From the NCBI GenBank assembly GCA_001898465.1, contig MKTX01000017.1, forward strand, positions 62,001 to 126,000: DNA of 64,000 bases. The letters are read 5' to 3'. This document shows positions 35,864-44,711 of this stretch, one piece after another. Under the pieces are notes generated by a model. That model had not been told where the DNA came from. It did no database searches and saw nothing but the letters and a program-made list of their open reading frames with translations. Position 1 is the stretch's first letter. The number at the start of each line of letters is the position of its first letter. The translations under genes and the position numbers were made by a program. Source of the stretch: Sphingobacteriales bacterium 39-19. Lineage in GTDB: Bacteria > Bacteroidota > Bacteroidia > Chitinophagales > Chitinophagaceae.

Positions 35864-36673
35864 ATGATTCATTTAGTTTTTAATGAGGCCGATATGAAAC
35901 CCTTAGCTGCCGCCATGGAATTAGACGAAAGCCTGCAAGGGGAACTGCTTCTTATTCAGGATGATTATGCTGTAGGCCCCGTGGAAGATATTTATACAGG
36001 AACCGGGTTGCAGGAAAGAGCCAACTGGTGGGCCTCTGTTTTAACCGGTGGTGATTTTGAAAATAAATTAAATACTCAAGCAGATCAGGATGATACCCTG
36101 ATGACGAATATACAGCATCGCTTAAGAGAAAATGAGGAAGAAAAAATATGGATATGGGCAGCGCAAAATAAACATGATGTAAGCGGGTATTACTGGATTT
36201 TACCTTACCTGAAAGAATTCCAGGGCAGGGCTTTTATTTTATATTTACATAACCTTCCGTTTATAAACGAAACGGGTAATATTTTTTATCCTACCTGGTT
36301 GCACCAGATTCCCGCAAAAGAATTTATAAAAGCTAAAAAACTAGCCCGTGAAATAACGCCCGGTGAATTTGAAGTAGATACCGAAGAATGGGCTAAGCTG
36401 TGTGCCGAAAATAAAGGTGTAAGATTACTGGAAGGAGCTAAAAAATTAGTACAAGCAGATTACGATTTTTACGATTCTGAATTAAAAAAATATATTACAA
36501 CCGACTGGCAAAAAGCATCAAAAGTTTTGAGCCATTTTTTAAATAAAGCTAAAGAAACTGCTTCTGAACCGTATTTACTCTGGAGGCTAAAAACAATGAT
36601 CGCCATGGATATGTTTGATGTGCAGGGTAACCTGAAAAAGGCTAAAGAGTTTGAAATAAAACTAAAATCTTAA
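35864..36673 (+). CDS. DUF1835-domain protein
   Basis: 269 residues. The N-terminal half matches DUF1835: MIHLVFNEADMKPLAAAMEL, LLIQDDYAVGPVEDI and, later, IWIWAAQNKHDVSGYYWIL. No signal peptide is seen, so it is probably cytoplasmic. The role of DUF1835 proteins is unknown. The stop codon overlaps the convergent glutaminyl cyclase stop by four bases (TTAA at 36670-36673). Confidence 0.72.
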   Translation: MIHLVFNEADMKPLAAAMELDESLQGELLLIQDDYAVGPVEDIYTGTGLQERANWWASVLTGGDFENKLNTQADQDDTLMTNIQHRLRENEEEKIWIWAAQNKHDVSGYYWILPYLKEFQGRAFILYLHNLPFINETGNIFYPTWLHQIPAKEFIKAKKLAREITPGEFEVDTEEWAKLCAENKGVRLLEGAKKLVQADYDFYDSELKKYITTDWQKASKVLSHFLNKAKETASEPYLLWRLKTMIAMDMFDVQGNLKKAKEFEIKLKS

Positions 36674-37482
36674 TTGATTTGGATTTCATACAATTTAGGC
36701 CATCTCTTACCTGTAATAAAAAATGTTTTACTGGTACTGTCGTAAGCAATTCCATTAAAATAATCGGTAATACCGGCTTTCTTTTCACTTTCGGGCAGCA
36801 GGTTATCAAAATGCATAATACCCACTACATGGCCACTTACAGGATCAATTTTTAAAATAACATTGGTAGTATATTTATTGGCATATACATACCCATCCAC
36901 ATATTCCAATTCATTTATTTCATATACGGGGCCATTGTTATCGGCCACGCCAACCGTACTTTTAATTTTAAATGTGGCAGGATCTACAAAATATAAATTC
37001 GGATTTACCCCATCACTTATGATCAGGTCTGTACCATTATTGGTAATACCCCATCCTTCATAAGGCCAATGAAACGTTTTTACTGGCTTTGATAAGTCTT
37101 TTAAGCTATACACATAAACAATATTGTTTTGCCAGGTAAGTTGGTAAAGGGTATCATGTAAAATGGTAATCCCCTCACCAAAAATATCTTTGGTTCCCAT
37201 CATGTGTTTAAATTCTACTTTCCCGGTTTTATAATCCGTAATACGAAGTGAAGAATTCTCAAAGTCGCCGGTGCCTTCGTACATCTTTCCCTGGTACAAT
37301 TGTAAACCCTGGGTATAAGCTGTTTCATCATGCGGGTGCTGGGCGATTACCCGGTAAGATAAAACAGCAGGGGCCAAAATGCCAGACATTAAAGAAGTAT
37401 CCACAATATTGGGGTCATTATTTTTATTTTCATGGCAAGAAAAGAGGACTATACAACAACACACATACAAGATACCTTTCAT
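36670..37482 (-). CDS. Glutaminyl-peptide cyclotransferase, lipoprotein
   Basis: 270 residues with a lipoprotein signal (MKGILYVCCCIVLFSC). The beta-propeller type (plant/bacterial, Glu_cyclase_2) glutaminyl cyclase family is indicated by HDETAYTQGLQLYQGKMYEG, FGEGITILHDTLYQLTWQ, PYEGWGITNNGTDLIISDG and INELEYVDGYVYANKY. It converts N-terminal glutamine to pyroglutamate. In Bacteroidota this fits with signal-peptidase products whose mature N-terminus is Gln; several secreted proteins in this window have Gln at the predicted cleavage site. Confidence 0.9.
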   Translation of the reverse strand: MKGILYVCCCIVLFSCHENKNNDPNIVDTSLMSGILAPAVLSYRVIAQHPHDETAYTQGLQLYQGKMYEGTGDFENSSLRITDYKTGKVEFKHMMGTKDIFGEGITILHDTLYQLTWQNNIVYVYSLKDLSKPVKTFHWPYEGWGITNNGTDLIISDGVNPNLYFVDPATFKIKSTVGVADNNGPVYEINELEYVDGYVYANKYTTNVILKIDPVSGHVVGIMHFDNLLPESEKKAGITDYFNGIAYDSTSKTFFITGKRWPKLYEIQIN

Positions 37483-37742
37483 TTGTAAATAGATATTAAG
37501 GATACAAATGTAGGGGAGTATCCGTTATTCCAAAAAATGTATCCTGGTAAAAATTATTAAAATTTTGTATTTCCATTATTTAATTCTATTTTTGGAATAC
37601 CTCTGAGTCTATATTTCCATTTCCCCAAAGTGGCTAATTAAACTCTAATCTCAATAGCAGGTTCCCTGCGTTTCCTTAAATCACCGGTTTCCAATATCTC
37701 CTGGTAAGATCATAATTACTTACACTTACACATTGGAGCATT
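37483..37742. other. Divergent intergenic region, no gene seen
   Basis: 260 bases between the divergent glutaminyl cyclase and metalloprotease genes. AT-rich, without a recognisable RNA gene, hairpin or convincing TAnnTTTG box. Regulatory sequences for both genes are presumably here. Confidence 0.4.
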
Positions 37743-38975
37743 ATGCGTTACCTTACCGGTTTACTCATTGGGGTATTTAACTTTTTAGCCTTGCAGGCGC
37801 AGCGCAACTGCGGTACTGTTGATTATGTAAAAGCACATCCCTTCGTAGCTACTCAAAATGCTTTTGAAAGAGGGGGCAGGGATACGATCGTGAATGAAAT
37901 TATTACCATACCAGTAGTGATTCATGTGCTATATAATAACCCGGTACAAAACATTAGTGATGCGCAAATACTTTCACAGATAGATGTTTTAAATAAAGAT
38001 TACAGGGCACTTAATGAAGATATAGCAGGCACTCCACAAGTATTTAAAAATTTAATTGCAGATAGCAGGATTAGTTTTTGCCTGGCAAAGGTGGCGCCCG
38101 GCGGATATTCTACCAATGGTATTGTAAGAAAATATACAACTGTATCATCATTTTTACCCAATGATGATATGAAATTTTCTGACCGGGGGGGTGCTGATGC
38201 CTGGGATTCAAAAAAATATTTAAATATATGGGTGTGCAGTATGCAAGGCCGTATCCTGGGATATGCCACTGTACCCGGTGGCCCAGCGAATGCCGATGGT
38301 GTAGTAATCAATTACGATGTATTTGGTAATCGGGGAACGGTTCGTAACCCTTTCAATAAAGGCCGTACAACTACACATGAAGTAGGCCATTGGCTGGGCT
38401 TGAAACATTTATGGGGCGATACCGATTGTGGTGATGATGGCATTGCAGATACACCTCAACAGTATGGTTACAACTATGGTTGCCCTAATTTCCCCCGAAA
38501 ATCTTTATGCTCTTTGGATGCGAATGGCGACCTGTTCATGAACTTTATGGATTTTTCAAATGATGCCTGCATGTTCATGTTTACCCACGGACAAAAAATA
38601 AAAATGCGCACAGTTTTTTCTAAAACAGGCTTTAGGAATGCCATGTTACAAAGTTTCACATGCGATTCTGCAAATGCAAGTGCAGGCCCGCTGCCCCAGG
38701 AAACGCCCCGTACAACAGCTATTGAGCCCATCCAGGAAACTATTCGCTTAAAACTAAACCCCGTATCGGATTTCATTGAATTTATATACAAAGAGAAATC
38801 ACAATTGGCCGGTAAGCAGGTACAAATTTTTACTACAACTGGGGTAAGGTTATACCATACTACTTTACTTACTGGCACCGAAAAAATAAGCGTTCAGTAT
38901 TTGCCCTCGGGCATTTATTTATTGGTAGTAGGGAATGGGGCCCATCGGAATATTTTTAAGCTGGTAAAAATTTAA
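37743..38975 (+). CDS. Secreted M43 (pappalysin-type) zinc metalloprotease with T9SS type A sorting domain
   Basis: 410 residues. Signal peptide MRYLTGLLIGVFNFLALQAQ. A protease domain spans about 55-310 with VVIHVLYNN, the zinc motif TTHEVGHWLGLKHLWGD (HExxHxxGxxH) and a Met-turn region around NFMDFSNDACMFMFTHGQ. The last 75 residues are a type IX secretion C-terminal domain (LNPVSDFIEF, GVRLYH, LPSGIYLLVV). The protein should be exported across the outer membrane and attached or released. Likely substrates are extracellular proteins. Confidence 0.93.
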   Translation: MRYLTGLLIGVFNFLALQAQRNCGTVDYVKAHPFVATQNAFERGGRDTIVNEIITIPVVIHVLYNNPVQNISDAQILSQIDVLNKDYRALNEDIAGTPQVFKNLIADSRISFCLAKVAPGGYSTNGIVRKYTTVSSFLPNDDMKFSDRGGADAWDSKKYLNIWVCSMQGRILGYATVPGGPANADGVVINYDVFGNRGTVRNPFNKGRTTTHEVGHWLGLKHLWGDTDCGDDGIADTPQQYGYNYGCPNFPRKSLCSLDANGDLFMNFMDFSNDACMFMFTHGQKIKMRTVFSKTGFRNAMLQSFTCDSANASAGPLPQETPRTTAIEPIQETIRLKLNPVSDFIEFIYKEKSQLAGKQVQIFTTTGVRLYHTTLLTGTEKISVQYLPSGIYLLVVGNGAHRNIFKLVKI

Positions 38976-38999
38976 GCAGGATGGCAGAATACTAAAAAA

Positions 39000-40118
39000 T
39001 TACGAAATGGTTTTACGGTACCGTACATTTCGTTTTGCCAGATAATCCATTATAAACTCAAAACAACCGGGTGCAGGCGCAACCCATTCGGGGGGAAATA
39101 CCCCTTTTTCAGAAAATAGATTTTTCAATAATACATTTACAGCAGCCGTACAGGTATAACCGGTAGTTCGGCTCATACTGGAAGTTTGAGTGGCCGGATC
39201 ATATTCATCGTACAGAAAATATTCTATACAAATGGGGGTATCCTGCATCATTCCTCTCATGATGATTTTCATGATAGTAAATTCGGGCTCCTTTTCGCCC
39301 AACTTCCATTGTTCAAATAATAAGTTTGATGTGAATTGCAAAGGTGAGATGGGCCGGCCTTGTACCGGGATGGGTTCCGGGTTTAGAAAACCGGCTTTTT
39401 TTAAGGATTGTATTAAATCAATATGACCCGGGTAACGCAATGTTTTTTCTTTCATGTGGGGTATATGCGGCATCGTAAACAGGAGGCTTCTCAAACCATC
39501 TGTATTAAAACTTTCGAGAGTGCCTGCGTATTCAAAATCTATTAATTCAGCATCACTGAGCGCCGGTTTGGTAACGATATGGCCATTCTCCACATAACGG
39601 GCCGGGCGTGTATATTCTTCTAATACATCAATAGGAGAAAAAGGGGCTTTGTATTCCCAGGGTTTTATTCTTTGCTTTGGTAAACCTCCTACCAGGCATT
39701 CAAAATATTCAATTTTCATTTTCGTATTGTAGTAACCCAATATCCAGTTACTCATACCTGGGGCTACCCCACAATCTACAATAGCGGTAACGCCATATTG
39801 CTTAGCCAGCTCATGTAATTGAAGGGCATCTTCAGGAAAAAAAGAAATATCAACCACATTTTTTCCTTGCATGATCACCGCTTCCAGGGTTTTAAATCCC
39901 ATAAAACCGGGTACTGCACATACTACCATTTCACAATGTTGTAATAAAGAAGCATAACCGGGTGTATCTGTAAGATCAGCTACACAGGTAGCTATTCCGT
40001 CGGGTAATAAAGTAAGGTTTTTCGGATTGATATCAATACAAGTTACCTGGTGTTCTTTGGCTAAATCAATAGCCATAGCCCTGCCAACCATACCCGCCCC
40101 CAAAACATGAATTCGCAT
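39000..40118 (-). CDS. Saccharopine dehydrogenase-like oxidoreductase
   Basis: 372 residues. The N-terminal Rossmann nucleotide motif is MRIHVLGAGMVGRAMAIDLA, followed by the acidic CIDINPKN strand end, ADLTDTPGYASLL and VVDISFFPEDALQLHELA. The middle has DCGVAPGMSNWILGYY, found in saccharopine dehydrogenase and lysine 6-dehydrogenase-like proteins. It is probably an NAD(P)-dependent amino acid or imino acid dehydrogenase; the substrate is not certain. OsmC is 41 bases upstream on the same strand. Confidence 0.87.
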   Translation of the reverse strand: MRIHVLGAGMVGRAMAIDLAKEHQVTCIDINPKNLTLLPDGIATCVADLTDTPGYASLLQHCEMVVCAVPGFMGFKTLEAVIMQGKNVVDISFFPEDALQLHELAKQYGVTAIVDCGVAPGMSNWILGYYNTKMKIEYFECLVGGLPKQRIKPWEYKAPFSPIDVLEEYTRPARYVENGHIVTKPALSDAELIDFEYAGTLESFNTDGLRSLLFTMPHIPHMKEKTLRYPGHIDLIQSLKKAGFLNPEPIPVQGRPISPLQFTSNLLFEQWKLGEKEPEFTIMKIIMRGMMQDTPICIEYFLYDEYDPATQTSSMSRTTGYTCTAAVNVLLKNLFSEKGVFPPEWVAPAPGCFEFIMDYLAKRNVRYRKTIS

Positions 40119-40159
40119 ACAATATTTTTAAAGATATATTTTATAAAAAGAAAATTTTA

Positions 40160-40564
40160 TCAGGCCCACTTGTATGAAACATCTACCACCAGGTCCGGGT
40201 GCAAACTTTTCATCACCGGGCAGTTATTTCCGGTATTTTCCAGGATTTTTATTTCTTTTTCATTTAAGTGCAATGCCGGTATATGCAGTACAATTTCAAT
40301 TTTACCGATGCGGCGGGGATCCGGTAACATGTGTTTGGTTACATCAACCCGGGTGCCTTTTAATTCAATTTGCATATCAGTGGCCTTTATGCCCATGGTC
40401 GTGATCATGCAAGTAGCGAGCGCCATGCATACTGAATCGGTTGGGCTAAAACGCTCGCCTTTTCCCCGGTTGTCAGTGGGTGCATCTGTTTCAATAATGG
40501 ATCCACTTTGCAAATGCGTGCTTATACAACGCAGGTTACCTGCATATTCTACGGTTGCTGTCAT
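40160..40564 (-). CDS. OsmC/Ohr family peroxide-reducing protein
   Basis: 134 residues. The two redox cysteines of the family are placed as expected: one in the long central helix (VCMALATCMITTMGIKA) and one in NNCPVMKSLHPDL near the C-terminus. It reduces organic hydroperoxides with thiols in the cytoplasm. It sits between dnaG (36 bases upstream) and the saccharopine dehydrogenase-like gene, all on the minus strand, so a loose operon is possible. Confidence 0.9.
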   Translation of the reverse strand: MTATVEYAGNLRCISTHLQSGSIIETDAPTDNRGKGERFSPTDSVCMALATCMITTMGIKATDMQIELKGTRVDVTKHMLPDPRRIGKIEIVLHIPALHLNEKEIKILENTGNNCPVMKSLHPDLVVDVSYKWA

Positions 40565-40600
40565 GTTTTTGTTTTTTATTTGTGTACGGCCTTGCGGCTA

Positions 40601-42526
40601 TTAAATTTTAAAAATTACGGTTCCTACTTCCCGGGTAAGATCTATTTCCATTTGTTTTAAATGTTTGTGCAATTCCAGGCACATCATTTGATCCTGGGCA
40701 TCGGTACATTTTTCAAGCTCTGTTTGATTTTCAGCAATTAATTTTTTTATTTTCCTGAGTTTTAAATAGTTTAAAGTGGATAATACTTCTTCTTTAAATA
40801 ATTCTTCCCGGGTAGGGATATGGCCCTCGTACCGTTCTTTCCAGTTGTGGCTAATTTCGGTAGAATAATCCATCAGGTTTATCACCAAAATATTGAGTTC
40901 CCTATCTTCATGGTATAAAAAGTTTTTTGAGGTAGGCTTTAATCCCTCCTGGTACCATTTTTTATACGTTTCCAAAACCCTCACCAATGCTTTATTGTCC
41001 ATCATATTATCCAATTCATTTTCTTCTATTTCAGAAAAAAGAAACTCAGCCACTGTTTTTGATTCATTCCAGGGTTTATTACCAAATTCAATCAGGCTGC
41101 GTACCAGGGCTTGTTCGTTGAGCTCATCGGTATTGAAAAAAGGCAGGTCTTCTCCCGTGGTTTCAGTTTCGGTTTGTATGGGTTTAAAAGCATTTCTATT
41201 TTCTTCTTTTAAAACTTTATCCCTGATTAATTTGTTTACCAGTGCATTCATTCCCGCTTCTTCAATCTTTAAAATCTGGGATACTTGTTTTATATAATCC
41301 TGCCGTTTAGTAAATTCTTCTGTTTTATTTATTTTAGAGATCGTTTCGGCCACCTGGTTTACCAGGGCTGCTTTTTTGGTGCTATCGTTTCCCGCTTCGG
41401 TAAGTGCCGCTTCTAACTGGAATAAAATAAAATCCTTTTTATTTTCCGCAATAAAATTTCGGAAGGCTTCAGCGCCTATTTTATGAACATAGCTATCCGG
41501 GTCTTCATTACCGGGTATCAATACCAGTTTTACATGCAATCCTTCTTCAATAGCAAGATCCAGCCCACGGAGTGCCGCTTTTACGCCGGCACTGTCGCCA
41601 TCATAAATAATGGTTAAGTTAGTGGTGTATTTTTTTATTAATCGCAGTTGGTCGGGAGTTAAAGAGGTGCCCCCGCTTGCCACTACATTTTCAATACCCG
41701 ATTGATGCAGGCTTACCACATCAGTATATCCCTCTACCAGCAAACATTCATCGGCTTTATCAATTGCCATCCGTGCAAAATAAGATCCGTATAAGACCTT
41801 GCTTTTGATATAAATCTCATTCTCAGGCGTATTAATATACTTTGGTGCTTTATCGTTATTCTTAATAATCCGGGCGCCAAATCCCAATACTTTACCGCTT
41901 TGGTTGTGGATGGGGAAAATAATCCGTCCCCGGTAATTATCATTTAACTGCCCGTCCCGCAACACTACCAAACCACTTTTTTGTAAAAGCTCACTATTGT
42001 ATTGGGCATGGGTAGCCGCCTGGGCAAATTCATTGCGGGCCGAGGGGTTGTAGCCCAACTGGAACTTTTGGATGATATCTTCTCTAAAACCTCTTTCTTT
42101 TAAATAGGATAATGCAATTTGTTTACCTTCTTCCGATTGAAAAAGGGCATTGCTAAAAAACTGCTGGGCAAAATGATTAATGATATAGAGGCTGTCTGCA
42201 CTTTGCTGTATTTGTTTTTGCTCTTCAGTTTGGGCCGTTTCTTCAATTTCTACATTATATTTATTGGCCAGCCACCTGAGCGCTTCTACATAACTGTATT
42301 TTTCCAAATCCATCAAAAAACCAATCGTATTACCGCTTTTGCCGCACCCAAAACATTTATATATTTCTTTGGTGGGTGAAACCGTGAAAGAAGGTGTTTT
42401 TTCATTGTGAAAAGGGCATAGCCCCAGGTAATTCGACCCTCTCTTCTTAAGTTTTACAAATGAACCCACAATTTCTATAATATCTATGCGGCTTTGTATT
42501 TGTTGTATGGTTTGCTGACTGATCAA
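40601..42526 (-). CDS. dnaG: DNA primase
   Basis: About 641 residues from a TTG start at 42524-42526, giving MISQQTIQQIQSRIDIIEIV, the usual DnaG opening. The frame continues open for another 37 codons upstream, but that stretch is hydrophobic and contains the promoter box. Zinc finger CHC2: Cys37, His40, Cys58 and Cys61 (LCPFHNEKTP, YKCFGCG). The TOPRIM core shows LLVEGYTDVVSLHQSG, ASGGTSLT and IYDGDSAGVKAALRG. The C-terminal 180 residues would be the helicase-binding domain. It makes primers for DNA replication. Confidence 0.94.
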   Translation of the reverse strand: MISQQTIQQIQSRIDIIEIVGSFVKLKKRGSNYLGLCPFHNEKTPSFTVSPTKEIYKCFGCGKSGNTIGFLMDLEKYSYVEALRWLANKYNVEIEETAQTEEQKQIQQSADSLYIINHFAQQFFSNALFQSEEGKQIALSYLKERGFREDIIQKFQLGYNPSARNEFAQAATHAQYNSELLQKSGLVVLRDGQLNDNYRGRIIFPIHNQSGKVLGFGARIIKNNDKAPKYINTPENEIYIKSKVLYGSYFARMAIDKADECLLVEGYTDVVSLHQSGIENVVASGGTSLTPDQLRLIKKYTTNLTIIYDGDSAGVKAALRGLDLAIEEGLHVKLVLIPGNEDPDSYVHKIGAEAFRNFIAENKKDFILFQLEAALTEAGNDSTKKAALVNQVAETISKINKTEEFTKRQDYIKQVSQILKIEEAGMNALVNKLIRDKVLKEENRNAFKPIQTETETTGEDLPFFNTDELNEQALVRSLIEFGNKPWNESKTVAEFLFSEIEENELDNMMDNKALVRVLETYKKWYQEGLKPTSKNFLYHEDRELNILVINLMDYSTEISHNWKERYEGHIPTREELFKEEVLSTLNYLKLRKIKKLIAENQTELEKCTDAQDQMMCLELHKHLKQMEIDLTREVGTVIFKI

Positions 42527-42589
42527 AAAAAAAATTATGCTAAAATAGGGTATAAAATTACCAACATTCAGCCAAAAAATTCCAGCAAT

Positions 42590-42597
42590 CAAAAATA
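42590..42597 (-). promoter_or_regulatory. Candidate -7 box (TATTTTTG) for dnaG
   Basis: The minus strand reads TATTTTTG, about 64 bases before the proposed TTG start. It lies inside the upstream open frame, supporting initiation at 42526. Confidence 0.4.
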
Positions 42598-42683
42598 TAC
42601 ACGCCATGGCACGATTTATGAATATTTGGATGCGCATATCGGCAACTTATAATACCTTTAACATTAAAAATAAAATTTTACAG

Positions 42684-43937
42684 ATGAAGCAATTTTTTAT
42701 CCTATTTACACTTTTATCAGCCACCCAGTTTACCTATGGGCAAAAGCTGGATGATATTAAAGCATTAATTAATAAGCAGCAATACAAAGAAGCGAAAGCC
42801 GGTATTGATCAATTTTTAGCAAATGCCAAAAATGCCGAAGATGCTGATGCCTGGTATTATAAAGGAAGAACATATAATGCACTCAGTTCAGATAAATCTG
42901 TACCCGTTACAGAGGCATACCAGGATAAAATAATCGCATTTGAAGCATTTAAAAAAGCCCAAGCACTAGACCCGAAAGAATTTCTTTTTAAGCTGGAACA
43001 ATACCTGTCTTATCTTGATTTATACTCAGGATTTTATGACCTGGGTGCCAAGGAATTTAATGAGAAAAAATTTGATGCCTCTTTGGCTTCATTCGAAAAA
43101 GCTTTGGAAGTAAAAGATTATATCCTGGCAAAGAAAATTACGTTCGACCAGGTAACCCTGCATCCATTAGATACGGGCCTGGTTATGAATGCTGCGATTG
43201 CTGCTTTGCAGGCAAATAAAGAAGATGTGAGTATGAAATATTTTCAGCAAATGGCTGATTATAATGTAAGTGGAGAATCTAATTTGCAGGTGTACCAATT
43301 ATTAGCAGATTATTATGAAAGAAAAAAAGATACGGATAAGCTGCAAGCTATACTGGATAAAGGCCGCAAGCTTTATCCCAATGATGGATATTGGGATGAA
43401 ATAGACCTGCGGCAAATAAAAGATAAACCTGCATTATTAGCCAAATACCGGGAAATGATCGTAAAAGATCCCAATAACTTTGCATTGAATTATAATTATG
43501 CCGTAGAAATTTATAATTTATTATACAATAAAAATGATGAACGCCCGGATCATGAAGATGAATTAAAAACGCAGCTTACAGAAGCATTAAAGAACAGTAT
43601 TAAGTTAGATACCTCAATTGATGCAACTGTGCTAATGGCAAATCATTTATACAATGTTGCAGCAGACTATGGGAATGCTGCCACTTTAATAAAAGGCACT
43701 AAGCCCGAAGACGTAAAAAAACGGAATGAACTTAACAAGTTATCTGCTTCTGCCATGGAAGAATGCATTGGCTACTGCAATTCGGGCATTGCTTATTACG
43801 ATAAATTACCGTCGCTGAGTGGCAGGCAAAAAAGTAACGAAATTATTATGCTGGGTTACCTAATTGATATTTATGGCATAAAAAAAGATGCCAAAAAAGT
43901 TGCTGAATATGAAGCCAAACGCAAAACTTTAATGTAA
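42684..43937 (+). CDS. Secreted TPR-repeat protein
   Basis: 417 residues from ATG 42684, which opens a signal peptide (MKQFFILFTLLSATQFTYGQ); the frame extends upstream but without a signal. TPR-like helices recur: INKQQYKEAKAGIDQFLANA, AWYYKGRTYNALS, KFDASLASFEKALEV and DYYERKKDTDKLQAILDKG. Periplasmic, probably a protein-binding scaffold; partner unknown. It is divergent from dnaG and ends at a bidirectional terminator. Confidence 0.8.
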   Translation: MKQFFILFTLLSATQFTYGQKLDDIKALINKQQYKEAKAGIDQFLANAKNAEDADAWYYKGRTYNALSSDKSVPVTEAYQDKIIAFEAFKKAQALDPKEFLFKLEQYLSYLDLYSGFYDLGAKEFNEKKFDASLASFEKALEVKDYILAKKITFDQVTLHPLDTGLVMNAAIAALQANKEDVSMKYFQQMADYNVSGESNLQVYQLLADYYERKKDTDKLQAILDKGRKLYPNDGYWDEIDLRQIKDKPALLAKYREMIVKDPNNFALNYNYAVEIYNLLYNKNDERPDHEDELKTQLTEALKNSIKLDTSIDATVLMANHLYNVAADYGNAATLIKGTKPEDVKKRNELNKLSASAMEECIGYCNSGIAYYDKLPSLSGRQKSNEIIMLGYLIDIYGIKKDAKKVAEYEAKRKTLM

Positions 43938-43959
43938 TAACTTCATAAAGAATAATACT

Positions 43960-43994
43960 AATAAAAGGGGGAACATTTGTTCCTCCTTTTATTT
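43960..43994. terminator. Bidirectional terminator between the TPR gene and the FMN reductase gene
   Basis: AATAAAAGG and CCTTTTATT arms, continued by GGAACA/TGTTCC with small imperfections, form a long stem with flanking A and T runs. It overlaps the stop of the minus-strand gene (43989). Confidence 0.75.
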
Positions 43995-44537
43995 TGTAAT
44001 TGTTGCCAGCCATACAAGTTCTTTGATAATGCTGGCAGCATTTTTATCTGTTCGGGTTTTGTTTACCGGGCTGCCATCTTCCCGGAAAGAATCCTGTACT
44101 TTGGCAACCTGGAAAAAAGAAGGCACCAGTAAAGCTTTAAGTTTCCATAAAGAAAATCCAAGCGAGGTAAGCACCTGTGAAGCGGCAAATGAACCGCTGG
44201 AAACGCTGGCAATGGCTACCGGTTTGCGATACCATTCTTCTCGCAGCCCATCCATCATATTTTTTAATGCAGCAGGATATCCCCCGTTATATTCTGGTGT
44301 GATGATCAATACGCCATCGGCATTTTTTATTTTTTGAGAAATCGTTACTAAGGCAGGAGGCGGGTTATCCAGGAATTTTAATCTTTCCTGTAATAAAGGC
44401 AAATTCATTTCTTGTAAATCAATGATCCCGGCATTTATTTGATATTCTTCTTTTAAATAATTTTTGAAATACAGCGCCACCCGGTTACTCATCCTGCCTT
44501 GCCGGATACTGGATGATATTATCATTAATTTTAGCAT
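43989..44537 (-). CDS. NADPH-dependent FMN reductase-like flavoprotein
   Basis: 182 residues. Flavodoxin-like fold with an N-terminal phosphate loop (ISSSIRQGRMSNRVALYF) and the family block ITPEYNGGYPAALKNMMDGL, as in SsuE/azoreductase-type NAD(P)H:FMN reductases. The exact substrate (quinone, chromate, azo dye or flavin) cannot be told. Cytoplasmic, stand-alone gene. Confidence 0.88.
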   Translation of the reverse strand: MLKLMIISSSIRQGRMSNRVALYFKNYLKEEYQINAGIIDLQEMNLPLLQERLKFLDNPPPALVTISQKIKNADGVLIITPEYNGGYPAALKNMMDGLREEWYRKPVAIASVSSGSFAASQVLTSLGFSLWKLKALLVPSFFQVAKVQDSFREDGSPVNKTRTDKNAASIIKELVWLATITK

Positions 44538-44678
44538 ATATTGTTATTTTTCCAAAAACCAGGCCTTCTTCTTATGAAAATCCTTAGCCAGAATCGGGTA
44601 TTTTTGTTTGTGTACAACCTGTGCATAATTACGGGGTTATTCCCATAAAATCAAACTAATTTTCATCATCCATTCTGT

Positions 44679-44686
44679 TATATTTG
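44679..44686 (+). promoter_or_regulatory. Candidate -7 box (TATATTTG) for smc
   Basis: TATATTTG matches TAnnTTTG and ends 25 bases before the GTG start at 44712. No well-placed -33 TTG. Confidence 0.45.
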
Positions 44687-44711
44687 CTCCCTTACTTAAA
44701 ATAGAAAAATA

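Noticed and set aside
42527-42637. A 37-residue N-terminal extension of DnaG
   Set aside because: Hydrophobic, unlike any DnaG N-terminus, and it contains the candidate promoter box.
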